This document shows positions 32,243-39,913 of a stretch of 44,897 nucleotides of DNA, piece by piece. How positions within the stretch are numbered: position 1 is the stretch's first letter; every line of letters starts with the position of its first letter. The DNA is taken from positions 1-44,897 of the forward strand of contig PLCJ01000002.1 of the NCBI GenBank assembly GCA_003135635.1. Reading direction: 5' to 3'. Source of the stretch: Candidatus Adlerbacteria bacterium. Lineage in GTDB: Bacteria > Patescibacteriota > Minisyncoccia > Phycocordibacterales > SBAW01. The position numbers and the translations under genes were made by a program. The notes under the pieces were generated by a model. That model was not told the origin of the DNA and ran no database searches. It saw nothing but the letters and a program-made list of their open reading frames with translations.

Positions 32243-33013
32243 TCAAGGAACGAGAGTGTGCGTTAAGAGAATATCTTCTATAAATCTTGCTGTTTCTTCC
32301 GGACCAGAGACCTCCTGCGTACGCACGCCTGTCTCGATGACAACAGCATCGTTACCACCCTCCTTTAACGTATCACCCACATACAACATCTCCGACACTG
32401 AAATGCCGCTGATATCTGCAAGTTGACGGATACCGTAGGCTTTGGTGATACCTTTGCGAGTGATGTCGATTGAGCTAGTTGCATTCACTGCCACAGAGCA
32501 TTCCGGAAGACGCCGTAGAAGAGCTGCGCGCAGCGGCATACGCTTTAATTTATCAGGATCCCACCTACTTTTTATTTCAAAGGGTGCTTTTTGTCCAAGA
32601 GCAGAGAATGTTATTTCACCACCACGATCTTCTATGCGCTCTCCCCATACCTGTGTTGGGGGCTCAGCAAGCCCCGTTTCTTTCAAGGCTTCATTAAGAG
32701 CTCCCATGATATGTGTTTTTTCCTCTGGGGTAAAAGTATGATCATACCGAGAATGCCATGCATGATTTTCAAACACATAGCACGCTGCCGCACTGGTGGG
32801 GAAGAGGTAGAGGCGCTCAAGAGGAGTATTCATGGGCAGCGCAGGAAGAAGCTGATTTTCAAATTGATGGAAGGCCGCCCCCGATAGCACTGCGATCGGC
32901 ATTTTTTGCATGAGTTTACAAAGAAGCTCACCCATATCAGCAGAAACGCGCTGCTTGCTCTCAGCCAGTGTGCCGTCAAGATCAAATGCAACAAGTTTCG
33001 GTTTGAAATCCAT
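32243..33013 (-). CDS. HAD-IIB hydrolase resembling eukaryotic-type phosphomannomutase
   Basis: 256 residues with HAD motif I FDLDGT (D11, D13), IAVLSGAAFHQFENQLL, a cap region with RGGEITFSALGQKAPFE, then SSIDITRKGITKAYGIRQL and motif IV YVGDTLKEGGND. The order and wording follow human PMM2 (FDVDGT, FRNGMLNVSPIGR, FFGDKTMPGGND), so interconversion of mannose-1-P and mannose-6-P, or dephosphorylation of a sugar phosphate, is likely. The PMM arginine in SPIGR is Gln here, which leaves the mutase function open. Last gene of the GH130 operon. Confidence 0.82.
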   Translation of the reverse strand: MDFKPKLVAFDLDGTLAESKQRVSADMGELLCKLMQKMPIAVLSGAAFHQFENQLLPALPMNTPLERLYLFPTSAAACYVFENHAWHSRYDHTFTPEEKTHIMGALNEALKETGLAEPPTQVWGERIEDRGGEITFSALGQKAPFEIKSRWDPDKLKRMPLRAALLRRLPECSVAVNATSSIDITRKGITKAYGIRQLADISGISVSEMLYVGDTLKEGGNDAVVIETGVRTQEVSGPEETARFIEDILLTHTLVP

Positions 33014-33024
33014 TTTTTTATTTC

Positions 33025-34950
33025 TTACTGCAAATTATCTGGAAGCAAAATCTTCAGCAATTGCTTCAGCGATACTCTTGCTACTCCTATGACTGTGTCC
33101 GCTGCGCCGTAATAGATATGGAGTGTATTGCCGCGAACTACCATGCCACAGGAAAAGACCACGTTGGGGACCTGCCCTACGCGCTCATAGGACTCTGAGG
33201 GTTCAAAGATGGTGTCAACTGTGCGCGAGATTACTACTGAAGGGTTCTTCAAATCCAGAAGTACAGCGCCAAGGCGATAGGTTAAGGTCTTTGACACACC
33301 ATGGTAAATGAGGAGCCAGCCCTTACTTGTCTTTATTGGCGGTCCAGCAATACCTATCTTTATACTGTCCCACATGCCGGGGCGTGGTCCTATTATCTCG
33401 ATACAGCGGGCAAGTCGGCTCTTGCTGAAATCAAGCGTATCGACGAAATCAGCGCACAACTGTGGGTCAATGCGATGAAAGATCATATATTGGCCGCCGA
33501 TTTTTTCCGGTAGGAGACAGGTATCTTTCTCATTAATGTTATTGGGTGTTATAAGCTGAGGCTTTTGCCACCTATCCCATCTTTTTTCTAAAAAATCTTT
33601 TGCGGAAATTGAAGTGAGTGCGACGCGCGTTGGATTAACACCATCAAATGCCGTGTAGGCCATATAAATGGTATTGCCGATTTTCGTGATACGTGGATCT
33701 TCGCAGCCGGAGTTACCATTTGAATTTCCTTTTTTCATCTCGAAATCCTCCCGGGGTGTATAGACCGCTTCAGGCAAGCGCTCGTTTATTTTTATGCCAT
33801 TTTTTGTCGATGCGTATCCTATAACTGAAGTGTTAGTATCACCCATTGCCCGGTACAACAAATGTACCGAACCGCCAAGGTCTATTGCTGCGGAGTTAAA
33901 CACAGCTTTTTTCTCCCATGAGTGCTCTTCAATTGGCCTTAGTATTGGATTCTCTTTTGCTCGCAGAACAAGTTCTATACGCCGCTCGGGTACCATGACA
34001 TTGAGAAGATCCTGCAGATTAAGTGATGCTCGGGCGCACACGGTGTCCGCGGCGCCATAGTAGATATCAACGCGACCGTTTTTATGGAGCAATGCTCCGG
34101 AAGGGAAGACGATATCGGGCACCATGCCGTATTTCTCATAAATATCCTCCGGCACCATAATGGGGCCCTTTGTTCTTCCTATAATTTGGCATGGATCTTT
34201 CAGATCAAGCAGAAGTGCTTCGATGCCGTAAACTCGTTCCCCTCCGCCAAAATAATTTTGAATATACGAGTAGAACATGAGCCACCCACTCTTTGTTTTT
34301 ATGGGAGGAGCACCAACCTCGACATGGTCATGGTCAAAGCGCAGCGGGTTAATAGTGTATTCACGCATGTCGGCATGCCACTTTTCCCAAAAAGACGGAT
34401 TCCACAACTCTTCTAGCGTATCCACTTGTACTATGGCGATGTGTGCAGGAGGTTCGTCGGTGTGCGCGGTAAGCACAGCGGTTATTTTTCCCCCGATGCG
34501 CTGGGGGAAGAGTGTCATAGCTTTGGCATTAAACGGCGTGATGAGATGCTTCTCATCTATATGTTCCAAATCTTTTGAAAGTGCTGCTGCAACCTTGATA
34601 TTCCCCGGGCCAAACGGCACGCCACCAAGCGCTGTATAGAAAATGACATACTGTCCTTCAAAAAAAGTGACTCGTGGGTCTTCACATCCATATTTTTCCC
34701 ATGGCTCCTGGGGAACGATGAACTGCCGACGATTTTGAAAGTGTTCGCCATCCATCGAAAGCGCTTTACCGATGGTTGAAATACCACCTGGTGCCACGAG
34801 CACGTCAGGACTCCCGAGCGCGCGATAGAGAAGATGCGTCATAGTGCCGCTGCGCACGGGAGACGGATTGAAGGTAGCGCGTGATTCCCATGGTCTGTCG
34901 GTCAGAGGAGCAATAAGCGGATTATGCGAGCCGCGTTTGATGACGTACAT
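33025..34950 (-). CDS. Tandem GH130 protein (beta-mannoside phosphorylase-like, two domains fused)
   Basis: 641 residues made of two five-bladed GH130 propellers: domain 1 about 1-320, domain 2 about 325-641. Each has the family pattern NPxxxPxxxxxWE...FNP/FNS..., YR, GCEDPR (E90-D91 and E417-D418), the APPIKTKxGWLxxY motif and the final YYGAADT. The family phosphorolyses beta-mannosides to alpha-mannose-1-P or, in some subgroups, hydrolyses them; the EDPR Asp belongs to the active site. Both halves look intact. No signal peptide, so it is cytoplasmic. 27 nt downstream of the membrane-bound GH130 gene. Confidence 0.9.
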   Translation of the reverse strand: MYVIKRGSHNPLIAPLTDRPWESRATFNPSPVRSGTMTHLLYRALGSPDVLVAPGGISTIGKALSMDGEHFQNRRQFIVPQEPWEKYGCEDPRVTFFEGQYVIFYTALGGVPFGPGNIKVAAALSKDLEHIDEKHLITPFNAKAMTLFPQRIGGKITAVLTAHTDEPPAHIAIVQVDTLEELWNPSFWEKWHADMREYTINPLRFDHDHVEVGAPPIKTKSGWLMFYSYIQNYFGGGERVYGIEALLLDLKDPCQIIGRTKGPIMVPEDIYEKYGMVPDIVFPSGALLHKNGRVDIYYGAADTVCARASLNLQDLLNVMVPERRIELVLRAKENPILRPIEEHSWEKKAVFNSAAIDLGGSVHLLYRAMGDTNTSVIGYASTKNGIKINERLPEAVYTPREDFEMKKGNSNGNSGCEDPRITKIGNTIYMAYTAFDGVNPTRVALTSISAKDFLEKRWDRWQKPQLITPNNINEKDTCLLPEKIGGQYMIFHRIDPQLCADFVDTLDFSKSRLARCIEIIGPRPGMWDSIKIGIAGPPIKTSKGWLLIYHGVSKTLTYRLGAVLLDLKNPSVVISRTVDTIFEPSESYERVGQVPNVVFSCGMVVRGNTLHIYYGAADTVIGVARVSLKQLLKILLPDNLQ

Positions 34951-34977
34951 ATTAAAAGTAGTATAGCTTATTGCTTA

Positions 34978-36075
34978 CTACTCAGCGTTTTCTTGTGTCA
35001 TTAATTTCTTTAAAAATTCCTCGAGGTTCATCTTTGCCACGGCGATATGTTTATCGCCGCCGCCGTAATACACCAAAAGATCATCTCCTACTACAACGGT
35101 GCCTGAGGCATACGTGACCCCCGGCTTCCAGTCGTTCTCATACCACTCCTGTGCTTGAAGGATGGGATGGGAGGAACGGTAGAGCACTTTCGTCGGATCA
35201 TTGAGATCAAGAAGCATCGCCCCAACTTTGTAGGCCACCGTTGCATGTGCAGGGTCAAATCCATGATAAAAAAGAAGCCAGCCATAAGGAGTTTTTACCG
35301 GTGGTGCACCCGCGCCACGTACAAGCTTGTCCCAGTGATCCTTACGGCCGCCACTTCGCGCACTCCCTTCAATAAACTTAGTCCCGTCAAATACATTGAG
35401 GTCTTCTACATATTCGATACGGATATGCGGAGAAATACTGTGTAATATTGCGAATTTTCCTTGTATTTTCTCAGGAAATAGCATCCAATTTTTTTGTGTT
35501 TCCCCGGGGGGCGAAAGCATGACCGATGGTTTCCATTTCCAATTTTTATTGCGGAAGTCATCAAGCCCAATTGAGGTGAGTGCCATACGCAGGAAATTCC
35601 AACCATCAAAGGCAACGAAAGTCATGTAGACCATCTCGTCTATCTTTACGAGTCGTGGATCCTCGGCGCCACCCCAGCCACCGCCGGAAGCATAGGTGAA
35701 GGGGTCATAGGAAAGAGGCCTCTTATGTGTGCGATCAAGGCGCGGGATACAAAGAGGCGTATACACCGGATAGGGGAGTCGCTCATCAAAATTGATACCA
35801 TCTGCACTTGAAGCATACCCGATGCGGGAGATACCATCTTTGCCGAGCCCACGATATAAAAGGTGTACGCGACCATCGCTGTAGAGCGCTGCTGGGTTGA
35901 AGATTGCTTCGGACTCCCACCAGTGATCGGCTACTGGCTTAAGGATAGGGTTCTCTCTCGCACGGCGAAGAGTAAAAGTCTGGCGCTTATGAAGTGCTCC
36001 GATGAGTACGGCACAAAAAAGTGCTATGACAACAAGCGCAATGAAGGTAAGAAACTCACTTAGTGCGACGTTCAT
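34978..36075 (-). CDS. Membrane-anchored GH130 enzyme
   Basis: 365 residues: TM helix (about 8-28), then one GH130 propeller with ARENPILKPVADHWWESEAIFNPA in part, HLLYRG, GGAEDPR (E138-D139), GAGAPPVKTPYGWLLFYHG and YYGGGDKHIAVAKMNL. Positive residues (HKRQ, RR) follow the helix, so the catalytic domain is predicted to be cytoplasmic, where phosphate is available. A 20-residue insert around 108-133 is special to this copy. Its ATG overlaps the stop of the upstream cupin gene (ATGA). Confidence 0.9.
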   Translation of the reverse strand: MNVALSEFLTFIALVVIALFCAVLIGALHKRQTFTLRRARENPILKPVADHWWESEAIFNPAALYSDGRVHLLYRGLGKDGISRIGYASSADGINFDERLPYPVYTPLCIPRLDRTHKRPLSYDPFTYASGGGWGGAEDPRLVKIDEMVYMTFVAFDGWNFLRMALTSIGLDDFRNKNWKWKPSVMLSPPGETQKNWMLFPEKIQGKFAILHSISPHIRIEYVEDLNVFDGTKFIEGSARSGGRKDHWDKLVRGAGAPPVKTPYGWLLFYHGFDPAHATVAYKVGAMLLDLNDPTKVLYRSSHPILQAQEWYENDWKPGVTYASGTVVVGDDLLVYYGGGDKHIAVAKMNLEEFLKKLMTQENAE

Positions 36076-36425
36076 GTTCGCCCGTACTTATCATTTAACC
36101 GAGTGATATCCTTCTCGTCGAAGTTCCCGAAGGCTATCTCAAGAAACTGCAGTCCCTCTGGGCCGCCCTCGACGCGATGTGTTGAATGCCGCGGACTAAA
36201 GAATGTATCACTTTCACGAGCATTGAAATTTTTCTCTCCTATCTGTATGGTTCCAGAGCCTTTGATAATGCGCCAGAATTCGTCGCGGTGTTCGTGCGTT
36301 TGTAAACTAGTAGCTTCTCCAGCATGAATGGTTATTATTTTTACAGTCGTTTTCTCATTGAGCGTGAATCGCTCGAAATCCCCCCAGGGACGAATTTCTT
36401 TCTCGTAATTAGAGAGACCCTCCAT
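36072..36425 (-). CDS. Cupin of mannose-6-phosphate isomerase type II family
   Basis: 117 residues forming a single cupin like the C-terminal isomerase domain of ManC/AlgA: RPWGDFERF (12-20), VKIITIHAGEATSLQTHEHRDEFW (written in part; metal ligands H44, H46, E49), IIKGSGTIQIGE, and H83 in PRHSTHRVEGG, ending EIAFGNFDEKDITRLNDKYGR. It would interconvert mannose-6-P and fructose-6-P. ATG 36425 is chosen over the upstream 36488 start: it begins at the domain and has TATACT 6 nt upstream. First gene of the GH130 operon. Confidence 0.85.
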   Translation of the reverse strand: MEGLSNYEKEIRPWGDFERFTLNEKTTVKIITIHAGEATSLQTHEHRDEFWRIIKGSGTIQIGEKNFNARESDTFFSPRHSTHRVEGGPEGLQFLEIAFGNFDEKDITRLNDKYGRT

Positions 36426-36431
36426 GTTATA

Positions 36432-36437
36432 AGTATA
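36432..36437 (-). promoter_or_regulatory. -10 box of the cupin-GH130 operon
   Basis: On the minus strand TATACT ends 6 nt before the ATG at 36425; the mRNA would be leaderless. No convincing -35. Confidence 0.45.
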
Positions 36438-36492
36438 CGCGAAAATTTTATGTGTGGTGCTAGGAACATAAGGAAGCCTCTCCCTCACGGGA

Positions 36493-36522
36493 TTGTCATA
36501 GTCCGTAACAATGGTGTATAAC
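36493..36522 (+). promoter_or_regulatory. Promoter of the small secreted protein gene
   Basis: TTGTCA (36493-36498), 18 nt, TATAAC (36517-36522), predicted start near 36529, 36 nt before the ATG. Confidence 0.45.
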
Positions 36523-36564
36523 TAGCTATTATTAATGTGATTAAAGGTAATAAAGATAAATACT

Positions 36565-36840
36565 ATGAACATCAAAAAAATGTTGCTCGGGGTTGGGGTA
36601 AGTGCGTCATTGTTTGGCTCAATGGCGGTGCCGGCGTTTGCTGCATCTAATAATTATTGTGGTTCTTCAGACAATGGATGTGACCAAGCCGCTCTTGTTG
36701 GAGCGCAGTGCGGTTCAGGTGCCGCATCGGGAGCCTTCGGTGCTTTCGGCAAGGGTAACAATTTTGCGGGTGGGGCAAATGGTCATCAAACTGGTCTTAA
36801 TAACAGTGCTGTATGTGGCAACCGACAGGGCAATCTTTAG
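36565..36840 (+). CDS. Small secreted cysteine-containing protein
   Basis: 91 residues: signal peptide (about 1-26, LLGVGVSASLFGSMAVPAFAA), then a Gly/Ala/Asn-rich mature part with four cysteines (NYCGSSDNGCDQ, QCGSG, AVCGN) that could form two disulfides. No family recognised. It has its own promoter and a strong terminator, so it is a single-gene transcript, probably well expressed. Confidence 0.78.
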   Translation: MNIKKMLLGVGVSASLFGSMAVPAFAASNNYCGSSDNGCDQAALVGAQCGSGAASGAFGAFGKGNNFAGGANGHQTGLNNSAVCGNRQGNL

Positions 36841-36878
36841 GACCGACAAGTGAGCGCATTTGAAGTTTGTACTTATTA

Positions 36879-36914
36879 CAAAACCGCTCCAGAAAATTGG
36901 GCGGTTTTGTTTTT
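36879..36914 (+). terminator. Strong intrinsic terminator
   Basis: CAAAACCGC (36879-36887) pairs with GCGGTTTTG (36901-36909), 9 bp, followed by TTTTT. Serves the small secreted protein gene. Confidence 0.88.
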
Positions 36915-36934
36915 GACATTTTCAAATAAAGTAT

Positions 36935-36980
36935 CTTTATTTGCCTCGCCTGCTGGAAGATGTTAGAAACTGGTTGGTAG
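36935..36980 (+). repeat. Intergenic GTTAGAA element, copy 3
   Basis: TTTGCCTCGCCTGCTGGAAG followed by ATGTTAGAAACTGGTTGGT. Shares the upstream TTTGC, the TGGA block and the core with copies 1 and 4. Lies between two terminators of convergent genes. Confidence 0.6.
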
Positions 36981-36984
36981 GACA

Positions 36985-37021
36985 TAAAGAAATTGCCGCC
37001 ACCTCTGGGGAGGAAGCGGCA
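36985..37021 (-). terminator. Terminator of the 37036-37431 gene
   Basis: On the minus strand TGCCGC (37021-37016) pairs with GCGGCA (36999-36994), with inner CCTC/GAGG pairing, followed by ATTTCTTT. Starts 15 nt after the stop codon. Confidence 0.65.
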
Positions 37022-37035
37022 GTAAACCTGATCTT

Positions 37036-37431
37036 TCATGTATAGAACTGTCGTATCGTTCTGATTCCTTCCGGCAGCTTTTCTCTGCTCTTGCGGAAAG
37101 AATCAAGACGATCCTTCGCTTCATTCAGATCTTCTCGACACCGTTTGATACGACGACGCATACTTGCATCTAGCATCTTATCTAGGTATTCCGTTACCTC
37201 TGCAGAGGAAGCAAGAACTAACATCGTACGAGATTTCGATGTCGTGGAATCTGTATCGATAGGATAGACCTTTTCTTGACTAAGGTAGTGATCAAGCACT
37301 AGGACATGGAATGTTCGTTCCTGGAGATCAACCTTCGTAATGACTCCAGGATGTATTCCCACTTGCTGTCTTTTGCGCTCATCGTACCAAACCAAGGCAT
37401 TAACCTTGATGTCAGATTCAGTGAGCTCCAC
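37036..37431 (-). CDS. Hypothetical protein: small beta-domain plus coiled coil
   Basis: 131 residues, no recognised family. The N-terminal part (KVNALVWYDERKRQQVGIHPGVITKVDLQERTFHVLVL in part) looks like a small SH3-like barrel; the C-terminal part is a basic coiled coil (MRRRIKRCREDLNEAKDRLDSFRKS). The GTG start at 37431 is supported by GGGGAGG just upstream (spacing 4 nt), one of the few clear ribosome sites here. Possibly a nucleic-acid- or ribosome-associated protein. Confidence 0.68.
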   Translation of the reverse strand: MELTESDIKVNALVWYDERKRQQVGIHPGVITKVDLQERTFHVLVLDHYLSQEKVYPIDTDSTTSKSRTMLVLASSAEVTEYLDKMLDASMRRRIKRCREDLNEAKDRLDSFRKSREKLPEGIRTIRQFYT

Positions 37432-37504
37432 AAACCCTCCCCATAAAAATATTGCAATCCATCTTGAAACTACCCTTCGGAGTGAAGGAAGTCAATGTAA
37501 ATGA

Positions 37505-37552
37505 TCTGTTTTCTTGCTCTCCTCGTGGAGAATGTTAGAACCTGTTTGATTG
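37505..37552 (+). repeat. Intergenic GTTAGAA element, copy 4
   Basis: TCTTGCTCTCCTCGTGGAGA (hairpin CTCC-TCGT-GGAG) followed by ATGTTAGAACCTGTTTGATTG. The best match to copy 1, with TCGTGGAG and TGTTAGAACC identical. Lies between divergent genes. Confidence 0.62.
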
Positions 37553-37582
37553 CAATGTAGAGGTGAATTTGGTACGTTTTGG

Positions 37583-37807
37583 ATGAAATCGCTCTTTTTG
37601 AAAGAAGGTAAAGTTTTGCACGCTCGCGAAAAGTCAAAAACTAGCATGGGTGGGTTGTGTCCCAATTGCCAGACTCCCTTCCCCGTAATAAAGACCTCAT
37701 ACCCAGATGGCTGCGTCCTTCAACAAATTCCTTGCAGCCCTAAGCGCTGCAGAAAAAACAAGAGAGATTGGCTAAGCAGGGAACTCCTGGCGTCTCTTTT
37801 CGGATAA
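37583..37807 (+). CDS. Small cysteine-containing protein, possible zinc ribbon
   Basis: 74 residues from the ATG at 37583: Lys-rich start, then GGLCPNCQTPFPV and VLQQIPCSPKRCRKNK, two CxxC/CxxxxC-type pairs that could bind zinc. Coding is supported by a terminator on the same strand 63 nt after the stop and by the lack of an alternative gene. It is short and unrecognised, so confidence is modest. Confidence 0.45.
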   Translation: MKSLFLKEGKVLHAREKSKTSMGGLCPNCQTPFPVIKTSYPDGCVLQQIPCSPKRCRKNKRDWLSRELLASLFG

Positions 37808-37869
37808 CAGATTTAGCTATCTGGCGCATCGACGGGGAGTTGAGCAAGGCTCCTCCCCTGAAGAGCACT

Positions 37870-37897
37870 CCTCTAGCGATCCTAGGGGTATTTTTTT
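37870..37897 (+). terminator. Intrinsic terminator after the zinc-ribbon-like gene
   Basis: CCTCTAG (37870-37876) pairs with CTAGGGG (37882-37888) with one G-T pair, followed by TATTTTTTT. An additional GGGGAG/CTCCCC hairpin lies at 37834-37858. Confidence 0.7.
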
Positions 37898-37952
37898 GCT
37901 TTGGCGGCAGGGCTCTCGAACCTTATTCCAAAGGGTAGTTCTCAATTGGTTC

Positions 37953-37970
37953 AAAAAAACTGTAGAACAG
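37953..37970 (-). terminator. Weak terminator-like hairpin after RNase J
   Basis: On the minus strand CTGT-TCT-ACAG followed by seven T. The stem is only 4 bp, but the T run is perfect and it lies 7 nt after the stop codon. Confidence 0.35.
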
Positions 37971-37976
37971 AGTATC

Positions 37977-39890
37977 TTATATACCTAATATAACTGGAAT
38001 CACAATTGGTCGTTTGTTTGTCTTCTCAAAAAGGAAACGGGCTACAGCATCGGTAACATTATTTTTGACATAATCAAAATTTACTGGGTGCATGCCTTTA
38101 GTCGTATCCTCGATTGTTTTTTTGATTATGATGCGTGTCTGTTGGAGAAGGGTTTGTGATTCACGCAAGTAAATGAACCCGCGTGAGATAATATCGGGGC
38201 TTTTACGTAAACGTCCCGTCTGGGGATTTACTGTAGCGATGATGACAAACATACCCTCTTGAGCAAGTACGGTACGATCCCGAATAACCGCTTCTTGGAT
38301 GTCACCGATGGAAAAACCATCGACTAGACGAAGTCCCGATGGCGCATTCTCCGGAATCCGCACAATGCGACTTCCTTCATCCTTAATTTCAATAATAGCG
38401 CCATTATCCGGAACAATAATCTCATCTTCTGCACGGCCGCATGCTTTGGCGATGTCGGCATGTACCCGCAGCATATAGTGATACCCATGCACCGGCATAA
38501 AAAAACGAGGATTTATTTTTTGATGAATCCAGAACGTTTCATCGCGATTTGCATGTCCTGACGAGTGCACATCCATAGTATCGCGATGAATGATGCGTGC
38601 TCCTTGACGGCTGAGGTTATCTTTAAGCTTTTGCACCGCTCGTTCATTTCCCGGAATAATTGAAGAGGAAAGCAACACCGTGTCGCCCTTTCGTATCTTT
38701 ACGTGTTTGTGCGTTTTAACTGCGATGCGCATGAGTGCGGCAAATTCGTCTCCCTGTGCACCTGTTGCAAGAACCACTATCTTATTGTCTGGCACAGACT
38801 CAAGCTGCTCGGGGCTAATAAAGGTTTTTTCACTTACCTTAAGCATGCCGAGCTGCTTTACGATTTCAATGTTTATTTTCATACTGCGTCCTTCGACAAG
38901 GAGTTTTTTGCCATACCGCTCGCACGCTTCAATGATGCTCATAATGCGCTCAAGCTGCGAGGCAAAGGTGCCAATGATGAGGCGCCCCGTTGCTCCGGCG
39001 ATAATATCATCCATGTTTTTTTGCACCGTGCTCTCCGGTATGGAAAAACCAGGCTTTTCCACATTGGTTGAGTCGCTCGCAAGGAAAAGCACTTTCTTAT
39101 CTTTGAAGAAGGAGAATTCTTTCTCTTCTTTCTCACTCGGGATGCCATTGATGTGGTCAAGCTTAAGGTCGCCGGTGAATACGAGCAGACCGTATGGTGT
39201 TTCAACAATGATGCCCATTGAATCGGGGATAGTGTGTGTGACTGAAAAGAAACGCACCCGCAAGTCTCCCGCGCGTACCACTTCTTCCTTCTCCACTTCA
39301 TGAATGGTCAGTGGCTTCAAATGAGGAAATTCCTCCTGGCGCCTGCGAATCATGACTGCGGTAAGGCGGCGGGTATATATAGGAGGGTAGCCGATGCGAT
39401 CGATGATATAGGGAATACCGCCGATATGATCAAGATGGCCATGGGTGACATATATGCCACGGATCTTTTCGGCGCGGTCTTCCAGGTACTTGGTATTGGG
39501 GAGAATATAATCGATGCCTGGTGTATCGTCATCATGAAATTGAAAACCGCAGTCAACGATTACAATATCGTTGCCGAATTCAACTGCGGTCATATTCCTC
39601 CCCACTTCTTCAACCCCTCCCAAGGGGATAATCCGAATAGTGCCGGGCTCAATGGGCGGGACCGGCTTTTCATCGCCGCCCCCGTTTTGAGACGACTCTA
39701 TAATCTCTCGCGGAGGATGTGGTTGGTGTGGTTTTGGACCACCGCGACGAAGCGGATTGCCCTGCGAGCGGAAGGGTTTATGCCCTCCTCGCTGCGGCAT
39801 TTTTCCAGGTGCGTGATTGGCGCCACCGCGATGATCTGGACGTGCTCTGCCAAATCGACCACGACTGGGGGATGTGTTTTTCTGCTCCAT
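37977..39890 (-). CDS. rnj: Ribonuclease J
   Basis: Metallo-beta-lactamase/beta-CASP exo- and endoribonuclease for mRNA decay and rRNA maturation. 637 residues: an Arg/Gly/Pro-rich disordered extension (about 1-80), then IRIIPLGGVEEVGRNM (85-100), metal motif HGHLDHIGG (150-158), TGDLKLDH, beta-CASP region with GTFASQLERI and ATGAQGDE, and SSGHANRDE, MPVHGYHY motifs, then the C-terminal domain. The extension is longer than in Bacillus RNases J and could bind RNA. No second paralog is present in the window. Confidence 0.95.
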   Translation of the reverse strand: MEQKNTSPSRGRFGRARPDHRGGANHAPGKMPQRGGHKPFRSQGNPLRRGGPKPHQPHPPREIIESSQNGGGDEKPVPPIEPGTIRIIPLGGVEEVGRNMTAVEFGNDIVIVDCGFQFHDDDTPGIDYILPNTKYLEDRAEKIRGIYVTHGHLDHIGGIPYIIDRIGYPPIYTRRLTAVMIRRRQEEFPHLKPLTIHEVEKEEVVRAGDLRVRFFSVTHTIPDSMGIIVETPYGLLVFTGDLKLDHINGIPSEKEEKEFSFFKDKKVLFLASDSTNVEKPGFSIPESTVQKNMDDIIAGATGRLIIGTFASQLERIMSIIEACERYGKKLLVEGRSMKINIEIVKQLGMLKVSEKTFISPEQLESVPDNKIVVLATGAQGDEFAALMRIAVKTHKHVKIRKGDTVLLSSSIIPGNERAVQKLKDNLSRQGARIIHRDTMDVHSSGHANRDETFWIHQKINPRFFMPVHGYHYMLRVHADIAKACGRAEDEIIVPDNGAIIEIKDEGSRIVRIPENAPSGLRLVDGFSIGDIQEAVIRDRTVLAQEGMFVIIATVNPQTGRLRKSPDIISRGFIYLRESQTLLQQTRIIIKKTIEDTTKGMHPVNFDYVKNNVTDAVARFLFEKTNKRPIVIPVILGI

Positions 39891-39913
39891 GCTTGGGTTA
39901 GAAATAGTAATAT

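Noticed and set aside
30250-37552. CRISPR interpretation of the four GTTAGAA repeats
   Set aside because: Copies are hundreds to thousands of bases apart with genes between, not regularly spaced; no cas genes.
38680-39303. 207-residue antisense frame within RNase J
   Set aside because: Mirror of a strongly conserved coding sequence; no domain and no ribosome site.
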